Of a stretch of 64,000 bases of DNA, positions 1-10,674 are shown in pieces. This DNA is from Pomphorhynchus laevis (lineage: Eukaryota > Acanthocephala > Palaeacanthocephala > Echinorhynchida > Pomphorhynchidae), in assembly GCA_012934845.2 (NCBI GenBank), contig WNNJ02002011.1, forward strand, positions 62,001 to 126,000. Reading direction: 5' to 3'. The position numbers were made by a program, and so were the translations under genes. Under the pieces are notes generated by a model. It made no database searches. It saw nothing but the letters and a program-made list of their open reading frames with translations, and had not been told where the DNA came from. The first letter of the stretch is position 1; each line of letters opens with the position of its first letter.

Positions 1-435
1 GTCTACTCTCCCTCCTTAACGATAAATTCGGCGTGTAACTCATCTGAACCTAAAATAGACGAAATATTCAATTTCTTTTAAACACTTCAACAAGAAACAA
101 CTCGATTGATTGAATTATTGATAGCCAATTTGGCAAATACACCCTCTAAGCCTTCCATAATTTCTATTCCTGTTGCTAAATCTTCAAAGAAGAGAGATTA
201 ATCAAATTCTTCAAGTATGAATTTTAAGAGGAGATTCACCACCTCTTCCAATAATCCAATCCTGCCTTCTATAAAGACAATACCTCCTATTACAATTGAC
301 AAACAGAATAGTAATCTCTGGAGATTGATAGATGGGGTCACGACGGGAAATGAAGATAACGCCCGTGGGCAAGTGTCTCTAACTTGTCCGGCTGAGTGTA
401 AGAAGGGCAACCTTCTCGCCTCCGGTTACAACTAG
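1..435 (+). pseudogene. LINE-A ORF1 (gag-like) C-terminal remnant
   Basis: Only the last part of ORF1 lies in the window. The stretch 217-435 is open and carries GNEDNARGQV, which matches GNEDNPRGKV in copy A11 (near 63200), so the assignment rests on comparison between copies. In better preserved copies ORF1 encodes an RNA-binding protein with zinc-knuckle cysteines; that part is off the left edge here. The upstream stretch 1-216 is degraded. ORF2 starts about 35 bases downstream of the ORF1 stop. Confidence 0.6.
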
Positions 436-469
436 GATGAGGCATCTCACTCCAGCTAAATTAACACAA

Positions 470-2501
470 TGCAAAGTAGTCAAGAACCTTTTTCACTGAA
501 TATCCTTCAGTGGAATTCAGGAGGTGCTTCCGCCTTTAGCCTTCTATCTGGTAGAGATGCAGATGTTATAGTCCTTCAATAGACACGGTATATCCGGCTC
601 CCCCATGGCATTACTCGATTTATTTCTAAGCATATCTACACACACTATACTCCGTACATAACCTCACATCATCCCTCTTCATCTCAGAGTCTTTTAACCC
701 TAATAAAAAGCTCCTTAAGATAATCCCTCTTACTAAACTTTTCTTGTCCAGCCATGTCTTGTTTAGCTATATAGCCAATATCTATGTCCGGCCAGGAAAA
801 ATTCACAAGAATCGTGAGCTCCTGAATCGTACATTGGGTATCAGTTATGACATGCTACTTGATGACTTCAACGACCAAACTGGTCGTTTGATTAATGCAG
901 CAAACCGCACAGCCAGGAACGATTATCTTATTCACAAACCACCTTTCTCCACCGTTCATTACTCAACAACTAATTCTCTCCTCGACATATTATTGCTTCA
1001 TAAGATGTGGTTGTTGAAACCCATCTGTACTTAGCAGTCGCGCCAAAAACAGACCACCTGTAATGACCTTATTCTTTAGCGGATAGAAAAGGATACGTTG
1101 CTTAGAAGGAGATTTCACTTTGATCCAATCAGAGTGGCTTTCTTTCAGGCAGCTCCAACTCTCCTCTAGAATTGGTAATAAGAGTTTGACCAAATTTAAT
1201 TTCTACCTCTAATCGCAAGCTACCGCGTCGCTTTCGACTACCTATAAAGGTCGAATACAATCGCACTCCAACAAAACTCAAGTTCCTCACTAAAATGCTA
1301 CACATTCCCAATCTCTCTGTTTCCGCCAGGTAGGCCCTATCGAATGAAGACTGGAGCTCTAGATATATGTCCCAGCTGAGCAGATATAAGGCGAGCATTG
1401 CTCACCTTAACCCTTCTCAGGCTTCCTTCTGGAAGATATTCAAGAAGGATAAGTTTGTCTGCTGAAAGGATAGAGCCGTGGTTTGAATTGGTAGCACTAT
1501 ATTTACATAATTATGGAGCCACTCAATCTTCCCAACCGATCCTGCCTTGGTGTAACTTCAGAACTAGGGATATATCTGTAACAGATATCCTAAACTCCTG
1601 GAGGCCACTTCCGGGCACATCCAGCACCCACGCGCTACCCACCACTTTGGTCTGTCAGCTTTTGGCAGACAGTCAGAGAAAGGAGGTCGCTATCACAATG
1701 ATATTAACCTTCTTGTTCGATATTGCTGGTATAAATATTAGCCGAGGTGTGTTTTTACCCAAAATGAAATCGAATTTATGTCATATAGATCTGCGGTCCA
1801 TTTTGATTCAAAACTCCTTTATCTCCATTTACAAAAAAGCGCTTGCGCGTAAAATCCGCGACCATCTTATTAGGCGAAATTTAATCCCACCAGGTTTTAA
1901 TGGGTACATAAAAGATCGCTCGGTCCATTCAGCAAAATAGGTAAAGTGCATCAGTTTTTTCAAGATAACAGTAATCAGCTTGCTGTGGCTGTCTTTCTTG
2001 ATTTTTCTGAAGCATTTAGCCGCATTTCCATGCATTTTCGTATCTCTTATCTTAGGTCCCTTGAATTACCTGCGAGAATTGTCAACATGTTGGGAATATT
2101 GTTGTATACCAAGCGATCCTTCTATGAAGACGATTCAGATACACGTCAGTTCTACCCTTTTACGGGTGTGCCTCAAGGATTCCCACTTTCTCCAACCTTG
2201 TATTTTGCTGTCTACATTATTATCTACAAAAAGTTAAACGTAATCACATCTTGTGGTATACGCTGATGATACCACATCCCTATTCTTAAGACACAGGTGC
2301 AAAGATGTAGTATCTGACACCAGCCGTTTCTCTTTAAGATTAAAAGATCAGTTACCCATATCCAATCTTGTTCTCAACTCCTCTAAATCGCAGGTGGTCG
2401 TCTTTCATGGCGTTCCTGTCACCAAAAATAAACTTAAAAGATTAGCACTATCTGCACTCTCCTTCATTTTGCAGCCTCAACCACTTCCTAAAAGGCATTA
2501 A
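470..2501 (+). pseudogene. LINE-A ORF2, endonuclease and reverse transcriptase, broken
   Basis: ORF2 of a non-LTR retrotransposon: nicks target DNA and copies the element RNA at the nick. The start at 470 is chosen because the same MQS start followed by LNILQ is seen in copies A3 (35223) and A11 (about 63106). LNILQWNSGG near 500 is the first block of an exonuclease-endonuclease-phosphatase domain; FNDQTGRLINAA and STTNSLLDILLLH (744-1034) are its later blocks. The RT lies at about 1700-2500, with LIPPGF, VFLDFSEAF, GVPQGFPLSP and the catalytic YADD at about 2259-2270. An early in-frame stop and several frameshifts split the gene, with open segments at 744-1034, 1398-1940, 1946-2266 and 2253-2501. 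It cannot make a full protein. Confidence 0.8.
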
Positions 2502-2830
2502 TCTTCTGTTCAAGAGGACGTCCACCAGAGCAAAGACTAAGGTTTCTCAAGCTCCTCATCTCGCGATTACCGCCGCCTTGATTGCATTCTTTCGGGAGTG
2601 AGATACCCCGGGTGGTCTATTCGTAGAGCGGTGTGTTGGATTGACTAAAGGGCTCAGATCCCTGTCGACTTGAGACCGTGGCACAATAAAGACTCCATTA
2701 AAGACCGGACTTACTTTGTTTTCTGTTTTCTTTTTCTGCATGTTTTTCTTTTAAAACATATTAGTGGTTATATAGTTGTTAACAAAATCCTCATTATTAG
2801 TTCATACAAATTAAACTATTAGCATTTTAA

Positions 2831-3690
2831 TACATTTTATATTTTTTTCATATTTGAGCCTCGTGCTAGTAGTATATTTCGTTGTTATGCGCTCTAGTAT
2901 AAAAATTGCAATTTACCATATTCTACCGAATGTCGATATTACTACGGGAAAGAAGGTTGCTTTCTCTATTACTTTAACCGTTCATTATAGATAACCCGTT
3001 TTCTTTCTTCATGACGCTTGAATGAGCTTTCGTGTACCACTTTTAAATTCGACGGAGCAAACACATCAAATATGTGTATTGTCTAACAAATATGGTTTGT
3101 CAAATGCCATATTGGTTTGCCTATTATTTGCCATATGGTTTCCCTGTAAGATTATGTTTCTATTAGATTTTTGTTTTAACAACAGTTAACCCAGCAAGGA
3201 ACGATACGCGATACGAGAGCGCAATGTCGATATTTCGTCCGCAATCTTGAGCGGTGCTTCTATGCCGTAGCAAATACTTTGTTTTAATATTGCGGATATT
3301 AATATTTTAATATTTGTTTTTTTTATTGTGAATTCTATGACTGGTTTATCAAAATTTGGAAAAATCGCAGGAATAAATGAAAATCATTGAAAAGTAGAAA
3401 CCAATTAAAGGTATTTCGAAATTTTTTAATAAAAAAATATGACATTAGTACTCTCAGATAGGTTAGAAACAGGCATTTATGTTAAAATTACAAATATCAT
3501 AAGACATGCACATTGTTGTATCCTAAAAGAGGACTGGACATGAAATGTAAAGTCTTGTGTCGTGATCATAGTCGTGGATTGACTTAAGAAGACAACTGTG
3601 TTGCATATTGACTAAACGAATGGCTCCATCAGAATATCAGATCAACTTCAAGATACATTCTAGGCAATTACGAATGATACAATGTCTTTT
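2831..3690. other. AT-rich stretch without recognised gene
   Basis: No convincing coding region or repeat copy is seen here. The segment near 3730-3775 just beyond it resembles the terminal repeat of the old Gypsy element at 8.1 and 15.0 kb, so part of this stretch could be eroded Gypsy DNA. Confidence 0.4.
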
Positions 3691-3727
3691 AATTGAGGTT
3701 CGCTTAGTTTACACGAAAACAAATGAA

Positions 3728-3775
3728 GTTTTGTGCAAACTAGTGTAATGTAAAGATTTGTCTACTAACCTATAT
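3728..3775 (+). repeat. Possible fragment of the old Gypsy terminal repeat
   Basis: About 25 bases here (taaagatttgtctact followed by nacctatat) match the terminal region at 8106-8135 with one difference, and the copy at 15046-15075 with a few more. It may be a leftover of a further Gypsy copy into which the L2 element at 3.9-8.0 kb was inserted. The match is short, so this is tentative. Confidence 0.35.
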
Positions 3776-3953
3776 AAAAAAGTTAGAGATTTTCCTAAAA
3801 AAGTTTGAGCGATCAATATACACAATTGACGATATCGACGATAAAGGATCTTACACTCCTTAAGAAAAAAGTTTGAGATAAAATAACATACAAGCATTTT
3901 TGCAGACAAGGAGCGCAGCTTAAAAAATTGTAAACTATTGCAACCTACAGTTA

Positions 3954-5095
3954 ATGGGAGCAAAGAAGAAAAATCTACCAAAAGCCAAACGAGCAATCTC
4001 TGTTGATACCGATAAAACCGGCAAGCTCGAGAACATACAAGTGGAATGATCCGCTAGCGGCTGTCAAATCTGGACATAAGTAACACATAATTGTGCTTTG
4101 GGTCAGGAAACTTGTGGCGGGCCACCGTTCTACTGCGGATTCTGTGCGGCGAAACAAATCAACTTGTTAATAAAACGCTTAGAGCAATTGGAAATGGCAT
4201 CGCAGCATGATCGAATTTCTCAAATTTCTGATAAATCTACTGAGAGAGTGAAGGAGCCGCAAATTGTATCGCAGCAAGATGGATTTTGTCAAGTTTATGA
4301 TAAATCTACCGAGACAGTGACGGAGCCGCAAATTGTTTACAACTAATGTATTTTCACTCCCGACACCCCACGTCACGTCCTTCCCGTCTCGTTTCTCAAT
4401 ACCTTGCATCCATCAATCAAAATCACCTCCACCAACCTCCACTATCCTTTTACTCATAACCTTTCCTCACATCGCTTGCCACCCTCTTTATTATCATTAT
4501 CCTCTATGTCTCCCGTCGTCAAACCAAATCCCTCCAAATCATCAACTGCCAGCTCTTCTATCGTGATCTCACCTACTCACGACAGTCGTCCTCCTTTACG
4601 AAAGCGCTTTGCTTCTCGCGATCGTTGCGTCATTGTCACTAATATCACGCCTTCTAACTCCTTATCTCCACAAGCACGTCTAGACCACGATGTTTCCGCC
4701 TTCAGATCCATCCTCTCGTCTATTGTCCCTGCGGATAAACCATCCTTTTTCAAGGACATTTCTCCTGTCGCATTCATCCGTCTAAACAAATCTTCTCAAT
4801 CTAATCCTTCCCAGCCCCCTCTCCTAAAATTTGTTTTCAAGCATCGCTCTCACGCGCGTCTTCTGTCCTCTCTCAACGATTCAAACTCATGCCATCTTCA
4901 ACCACTCGAATTTTTCCCGATCGCGCCCCTTCTGAAATCGCTCAAATCTCTTCAGCCCGCATCGAAAAACGCCGTCGCGAGGAAAACGGCGAAACATCAC
5001 TCTCCATCCGAAACATAGACGGAAATTTTCAAGTTGTCCACACCCGTCCAAAAATTCGATGGCGCTCCATTTCTCCTACGTGTCTTCTCCACTAG
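3954..5095 (+). pseudogene. L2-like LINE ORF1 (zinc finger plus nucleic-acid-binding region)
   Basis: The ORF starts with MGAKKKNLPKAKRA at 3954. In the same frame a cysteine/histidine cluster follows (C near 4055, then VTHNC, ETC and FYCGFC up to 4143), resembling a PHD-type finger like those known in CR1/L2 ORF1 proteins. Two in-frame stops lie before the finger ends. A short leucine-rich helix (INLLIKRLEQLEMASQ) and a 23-residue tandem repeat follow (4199-4336). The segment 4404-5018 carries a basic central region with LLKFVFKHRSHARLL. In another frame the ending RIEKRRREENGET and SIRNIDG (to about 5060) looks like a normal ORF1 end, so a frameshift lies near 4890. The likely role is element RNA binding. 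It overlaps the ORF2 start slightly. Confidence 0.6.
4199..4336 (+). repeat. Tandem duplication of 69 bp inside LINE ORF1
   Basis: Two adjacent units, 4199-4267 and 4268-4336, align over their whole 69 bases with about a dozen differences. They encode 23-residue repeats of the form SQ.D....Q..DKSTE.V.EPQIV. The frame is kept, so this is an in-frame protein repeat directly after the presumed leucine helix. Confidence 0.85.
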
Positions 5096-7955
5096 ACTCT
5101 TTCGCCACAACACACGGTTTCCGCCTCGGTCTCCTCGACACTAGATCTATTCTCAATAAATCCAATCTTATCCTCAACCTATTCACCAAGCAATCCATCG
5201 ATCTCTTCTGCCTCACCGAATCCTGGCACTCAGATTCCGACGACCTTTCCATTCGCCGTTTGCTCTCTACCGGTTGCTCCCTAGTCGAATCCGCCCGCCC
5301 CCTCAGCAAATCACCTTCTAAATTCTCTAATCATGGCGGCATCGTCGCATTCGCGCGTCACCCCGCGTCTCTTCGCAAAATCAATCCCCCTTTCAGTCCT
5401 TGCTCTTTTGAATTGCTCACTTGTCGTTATTCTAACCCGATCACTCTAGATCTCGCCATTGTATACCGTCCTGGTTCATCAGCTCCTACTGCCTTATTTT
5501 TTCTACCGAACTCGCTGACCTCCTTTCTCATTGTTCTTTGTCCTTAATCCCTTCAATCGTTCTAGGCGACTTCAATATCCGCCTAGACCGCCCCTCTTCC
5601 ACGTATTCCTTCTGGTTCATCAACATTCTATCCAACTACAATTACAAACTAATCTCCACTGCCCCCACACATATACTTGGAGGGGCACTCGACATCATCG
5701 CTGTCCCCGATCATTTTGCTGCCTACACCTCACTGTCCATCTCTGATCCTGGTCTATCCGATCACTTTCTTATCACCCTTGATCTCACTCACAACCACAC
5801 CCCTCCTCACACACCTACAATCCTACGTCGCCCTTGGAGAAATCTTGACCTCTCCCTTCTCCGCTCTGCCTTACTCAAATCGTCTCTATCATTACCCACA
5901 ATAACATATTCATCTCCTCACGATCTCGCCTTTCTTTTCGACTCTGAACTCACATCCACTCTCGATATTCTCTTGCCCTTCAAGTCTCACCCACACCGTC
6001 GCTTGCACCGTGCCCCATGGTTTGACATCCAATGTCTACTCTCAAAGCGTCGACTCCGCCATGCTTTTCGATTATATCACCGCTCTCTCAGACGTGATTT
6101 CCGCTCGATCACTCCGTCTTTCCGTGATTCCTATCTTGCTCTTCGCCGGTCTCATCTCAACCTACTACGTACCAAATGCAACTCCTTCTGGCAGCATAAA
6201 ATCATCACTTCATTCAACTCTAAGACTCTCTGGCATACTTTTAACTCAATCCTTGCTCGCTCCTCTTCGCCGTGCAACATCAATGCCAATGATTATTCGT
6301 CATTTCTCCAGACTAAAGTATCCACGTTGCTCTCTCACACCCCGGTCTCCATCCTATCCCACTCTGCCCAGTCTAATCTCATCCTTCCGGAACTCTTTCA
6401 TCTTCTCCCTGTCTCACCTACAGAAGTATCATCTGTCCTCATGTCCTTGCCCAACAAAACCTCACCTGCCGATCCCCTGCCTACTCACATATTAAAATCT
6501 ATATGCTCATCGATATCCCCATTTCTCACAACCTTGTTTAACTCGTCCATCCGCAGTCGTATCTTCCCTTCACACTGGAAATCCGCAATCGTTCGTCCCC
6601 TCCTTAAGAAACAATCGCTCGACCCCTCCCTTCCTTCTAGCTATCGCCCCATTTCACTACTCCCTGCTCTTTCTAAGCTCTTAGAACGCCTCATCTTAAT
6701 ACAAATCAACGCTTATCTCTCCTCATCCAACCTGTACCCTCCTTTCCAATCCGCTTTCCGCTCTAATCACTCGACAGAAATCGCATGCATAAAAGTGTAC
6801 AACGACTTACTCATTTCTCGAGACAAGGCTCTATATAGTGTTCTCATCTTCCTCGACCTCTACTCCGCATTCAACATTGTCGACCACTCCGTCCTCCTTT
6901 CTCGCCTTCGTTATGATTACGGCTTTTCTTCCTCCTCCGTAGCATGGTTCGCCTCATATCTATCCGACCGTTCCTTTCGCGTCTGTTCTAATTCATCATC
7001 CTCCCCTCCATCCCTATTTTTTGCGGGGTCCCACAAGGTTCAGTCCTAGGTCCCCTGCTTTTCTCTCTTCTGCTTGGCGATCTATCTCCGTTTATCAAAC
7101 CTTACTCCTTTAAGGTCATGCAATACGCCGATGACATTCTAATCTATGCTCATGCACCCGCACATCGCATACACGATATCGGCATTTCTGCCTCCTACTG
7201 TCTTTCTTCTATCTACAAACGTCTCTCCAATCTCCATCTCGTTCTAAACACCGAAAAGTCCAAAATAATGTGGATCCTCCCCCGTAAACCAAACATATCT
7301 CCTCCCACTGTATATTTTGCATCATCGATCATCCCTATATCCACAATCTCACTTTCTTAGGCTTCCATATCGATTATCACCTTTCCCTTAAACCCTTCGT
7401 CCGTGACAAGGTCCGCTCATCTAACTTAATTCTCAGTGACATCCGCCGTATCCACCCCCTTATCGACTTCCGTTCTTGTATGTCTCTTCTTTCATCGCTT
7501 CTTTCCCTAAAATCGATTACTGCCTTAGCCTTTTCGCCAATTCTCCAAAATCCATCATCCTACCCCTACAACGAATAATCAACACCGCCGTTCGAGTGCT
7601 CTTTCGTCTCCGTCGCTTCGACCACACATCCACATATTTTGCCCAACTCTCCTGGCCCACCATCCACATCCGCATCAAACTCCGCCTTCTTCTCGTTACC
7701 TTTCGTCTCATCGCTGTCGGCTCCCCATCGTTCATCAACCTTCCTTTTATTAGACGATACTCGCCCCACCTCGCTATCGCTTCGTTCCTGTCATACCATC
7801 TTACTCCACGTTCCTAATTACTCCAACAACTACGGTCTCCGATCCTTACTCGTCGCCGCCTCACTCGCCTGGAATCAACTCCCACTCGACGTCCGCCGCG
7901 TCCCCTCCTTTATCACATTCAAACACCTCCTCCGTTCACACCTTCTCGATACCTG
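5059..7955 (+). pseudogene. L2-like LINE ORF2, endonuclease and reverse transcriptase, frameshifted
   Basis: The N-terminal endonuclease is in 5059-5547 (LGLLDTRSILNK, CLTESWHSDSDD, GGIVAFAR, LAIVYRPGSS) and continues in another frame with LGDFNIRLD and LSDHFLITLDL. The RT follows in 5800-7400: KSAIVRPLLKKQSLD, SYRPISLLP, FRSNHSTEIAC, LIFLDLYSAFN, then YADDILIYAH at about 7121. The C-terminal region ends with HVPNYSNNYGLRSLL and WNQLPLDVRR. I see frameshifts near 5530, 7040, 7350 and 7740, so at least four breaks. The catalytic YADD is still readable. Length, about 960 codons, is normal for the group. Codon use is strongly C- and T-rich, unlike LINE-A or the Penelope elements. Confidence 0.85.
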
Positions 7956-7995
7956 ATTCACAGTCTTGCTTTGTTGTGGTCATGTAAGCGTGCGC

Positions 7996-8011
7996 TGGCA
8001 CTCATTTGCCA
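7996..8011 (+). repeat. 3' terminal hairpin of L2-like LINE
   Basis: TGGCA (7996-8000) and TGCCA (8007-8011) form a perfect 5-bp stem with loop CTCATT, 40 bases after the ORF2 end and just before the A-rich element end. CR1/L2 elements are known to have 3' hairpins that help the RT recognise its RNA. The same hairpin appears in the minus-strand fragment at 9130-9165. Confidence 0.6.
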
Positions 8012-8040
8012 CGTTAAAAAACCTTTTTTCTATATATACA

Positions 8041-8215
8041 GACTACGAATGCTTTCATTGTTAACTCCAAAGAAGTCCAACTTTTTAATCAGTGGGGAAG
8101 AATAATATATAAAGATTTGTCTACTCACCTATATTAGTGTAACCTATAATTATGAGCCCTTGTTGTCTGATTTCAGATGTGTCAAAAACCTTATTAAGTG
8201 ATTATCTTGTTTAAT
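8041..8215 (+). repeat. Gypsy 3' internal end plus terminal repeat, 5' copy
   Basis: This segment matches 14977-15150, including about 60 bases that in the downstream copy lie inside the element before a purine-rich tract (gtggggaag). The presence of internal sequence upstream of the 5' terminal repeat suggests that another copy once lay directly to the left. Confidence 0.65.
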
Positions 8216-9117
8216 TTATTACTACAATTTTGACACATTGTAAATGAATCAGTCTGACTCAGTAAGGAACGATTTCGTGGATCAACCAATAATCCATCTT
8301 AATTATGACTCGAAGGACTCTTTCCGAGAAGGACTCATTGACGCGAGCGTTTCGAGACGTTTACGGTAGTTACTCTGGTTCCTGATTAGAAACAGCTTCC
8401 ATTAATCATCAATTTGGTCTATACTCAGCTGTATGACGTTATTTATAGTTGTTCGTCCTTAATGGATGATCTCGAAGCATTCAATAAAACATTTCAAAAC
8501 AATAAAGTGAAATACTCTGTAGACATGATTTTAATTCATGTATCCAGTAAAATGATCAAACATTGAAACAGTATGTATGTAAGCTTGAAACTCTAACAGA
8601 CGAAGGTAACTTTCAAGAACTGTTAGCGGAAGATAATAGAAATGAACATATATGTGACGCATTAGTAAAAGGACTTGAGTCAACGTATATTAGCCAACGT
8701 TTATTGAAATGCAAAACGATCGACTTGGTATCAATCCTGGAACTAACGTATGTTTTGGATACAGCGCAATCACAAGCTCTTCGATTTTCAGGACAAACAA
8801 TTTCTTCACTCAATGGTATTGCCAAAATGACAAATTATCATCTCAGTCTAAAAATGGCTAAGTCGAGAACGTAGACATTAGGTTTGTCTCAAAGCGGTCC
8901 AGACCACTCCTAAGCTAATACAGTGCGGATATTGTGGTAATCGCTCATATAATCGCAATCAATGTTCGGCTCGCAATGTAGCATTTTACAAATGTGAGAC
9001 TGAATGCCATTTTGCGAAATATGCTGGAAATCTAGTGTGCAACAGCCTTTAATAAATATGGTAAATGCATATCTACGTAAATAGCTCTCAAAATCAAAGG
9101 GGTTAAAAAAGATTTAT

Positions 9118-9556
9118 TTTAACGTGGCAAATGCGTGCCAGCGCACGCTTACATGACCACAACAAAACAAAAGTGTAAATCATGTGTCGAGAAGGTGTGA
9201 ACGGAGGAGGTGTTTGAATGTGATAAAGGGGGAGTGCGGCGGACGTCGAGAGGGAGTTGATTCCAGGCGAGTGGGGCGACGACTAGGAAGGTTCGGAGAT
9301 CGTATTTGTTGGAGTAATTGGGAACGTGGAGTAAGAGGGTATGACGGGAACGCAGCGCTAGCGAGGTTGGGCGAGTGTCGTATAAGAAAGGAAGGTTGAT
9401 GAACGATGGGGAGCCGACAGCGATGAGACGAAAAGTTACGAGAAGAAGGCGGAGTTTGATGCGGATGTGGATGGCGGGCCAGGAGAGTTGGGCAAGATAT
9501 GTTGATGTGTGGTCGAAGTAACGAAGACGAAAGAGTACTCGAACGGCGGAGAGTAG
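9118..9556 (-). mobile_element. L2-like LINE 3' fragment, 5'-truncated
   Basis: Read on the minus strand, this matches the last 440 bases of L2 copy 1 (about 7580-8030): FDHTSTYLAQLSWP, then HVPNYSNKYDLRTFL and WNQLPLDVRR, followed by the same 3' hairpin and A-rich end at 9118. Only the last part of ORF2 is present, with a frameshift near the end, so it is a dead 5'-truncated insertion. It sits inside the old Gypsy, between its gag and pol regions. Confidence 0.85.
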
Positions 9557-10051
9557 TTGATAACTATTAGCGATTTCCATCAAGTTGCGTTGTCTGATTG
9601 ATTCAGGCCGTAGCGACATTTTTTGGATTACGCTTTTGCTCTTCAAACACAAGATCACATAATGCCATATAGCGTTACCGTTACATTACACAGTTGCACT
9701 CATCAACAAAAAATACCAAGACGCATCTAGTACTCTGTTCGAATACATTGTATAATATTTCTTAATGTAATGTTTCTTCTTCTGCAAAATCTTTCGTACA
9801 AAGCTATACTAGGACATAACTTCGTTCATCGAGTTAAATATCTAAATATTGAGTTTGGAGAGATAAATCCCCGGTCTGCTTAATCACTACTCATATGATA
9901 ATTGATTATCTTTGTCTTATCCGAATTTACCTTGCGATATATGTCCAATCGCGACAAGATTTCGTCGATACTCCGGGGAAGATCAAATATTTATTCAATC
10001 AGAAATTTCAAAAATGAAAGAATCTAGTGTTATATAAAGCGTTGGAAGGCA

Positions 10052-10075
10052 AGCTCAAATATTAATATTTGAGCT
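10052..10075. repeat. Perfect 24-bp palindrome
   Basis: The sequence from AGCTCAAATATT to its mirror AATATTTGAGCT is a perfect palindrome with no loop. The flanking 20 bases, ggcaagctcaaatattaata, recur directly at about 10081-10100. It lies in a decayed part of the Gypsy element without other recognised content. Confidence 0.8.
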
Positions 10076-10590
10076 CCATGGCAAGCTCAAATATTAATAG
10101 TTCGAAGCACATCGAAAAGTCGACACGTGGTAGATTATTCTCAAACGATTAGCTTATACTCACCTCTAAACGCATATATGACAAATATATTGAAAATCGT
10201 TTACGAAACAGATTCAAACAAGTGTTTTACAACTTTAGACCTCAGGAGTAATAATAAAAGTGCACACAGTAAAATTAAATAAGACATGATTCAACATAGC
10301 TCAGTCAAACGACAATCTACCAAAAAATATCAGAATCGCCAACCGTCTTCTTTTTTCTTCTACAGCCTCAAATCCTGGGGATCTGAGCCCCCAACCAATC
10401 CTACACGCCGCCTTCCGACGACCTCAGTAATGCATATTACCAAGTTTCACTTGCGGAACATGAAAACGTTTATTTTCGAAGCATACTGGAAATTGTGGCA
10501 GTTTACATGAATGCCATTTGGTTTTAAAAATAACGCCCCGTGTTTTCAACCGATAATTGATCGACTTATCGGTAATTGCCAACTCGATGG

Positions 10591-10674
10591 TGTAATGATA
10601 CTTACCTTTTGACTTGTTATTATAGATGTATTAGAATAAAGCCTATTCTTCTCTGCTTGAATTTACTCGGTACA
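10591..10674 (+). repeat. 5' LTR of young Gypsy, 84 bp
   Basis: TG...CA repeat identical base for base to 12953-13036 and preceded by target duplication GATGG. It contains AATAAA-like sequence (gaataaagcc), a plausible polyadenylation signal. An 84-bp LTR is exceptionally short for Gypsy. Confidence 0.95.

Larger units (their letters stand above)
1..2830 (+). mobile_element. LINE-A copy A1, APE-type non-LTR retrotransposon, cut by window edge
   Basis: This is the first of eleven copies of one LINE family, called LINE-A here. It shows the end of ORF1, an ORF2 with endonuclease and reverse transcriptase, and a 3' tail running to an AAAATCCTCATTATTA-like end near 2815. The tail from about 2500 to 2690 matches the tails of A2, A4, A8, A10 and A11. 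Compared with A2, about 220 bp between ORF2 and the tail is missing near 2495. The reading frames are broken by several stops and frameshifts. The RT has LIPPGF, FLDFSEAF, GVPQG and YADD blocks, which places it among APE-type LINEs near the Jockey/I/R1 group; the exact clade is unresolved. The 5' end lies outside the window. Confidence 0.85.
3900..8035 (+). mobile_element. L2/CR1-like LINE copy 1, nearly full length, broken
   Basis: This element has ORF1 (about 3954-5095), ORF2 (5059-7955) and a short 3' end with a hairpin at 7996-8011. Its base composition is unlike the surroundings: C-rich and T-rich on the + strand. The RT runs from SYRPISLLP through FRSNHSTE and FLDLYSAFN to YADDILIYAH, and the C-terminal block WNQLPLDVRR is typical of L2/CR1-group elements. 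ORF2 carries several frameshifts. Just past its 3' end, at 8041, Gypsy sequence begins, so it seems to have landed in an older Gypsy copy. No target duplication was seen, as is common in this group. Confidence 0.85.

Noticed and set aside
7517-7769. Arg-rich minus-strand ORFs over the L2 element
   Set aside because: Shadows of the pyrimidine-rich ORF2 on the other strand.
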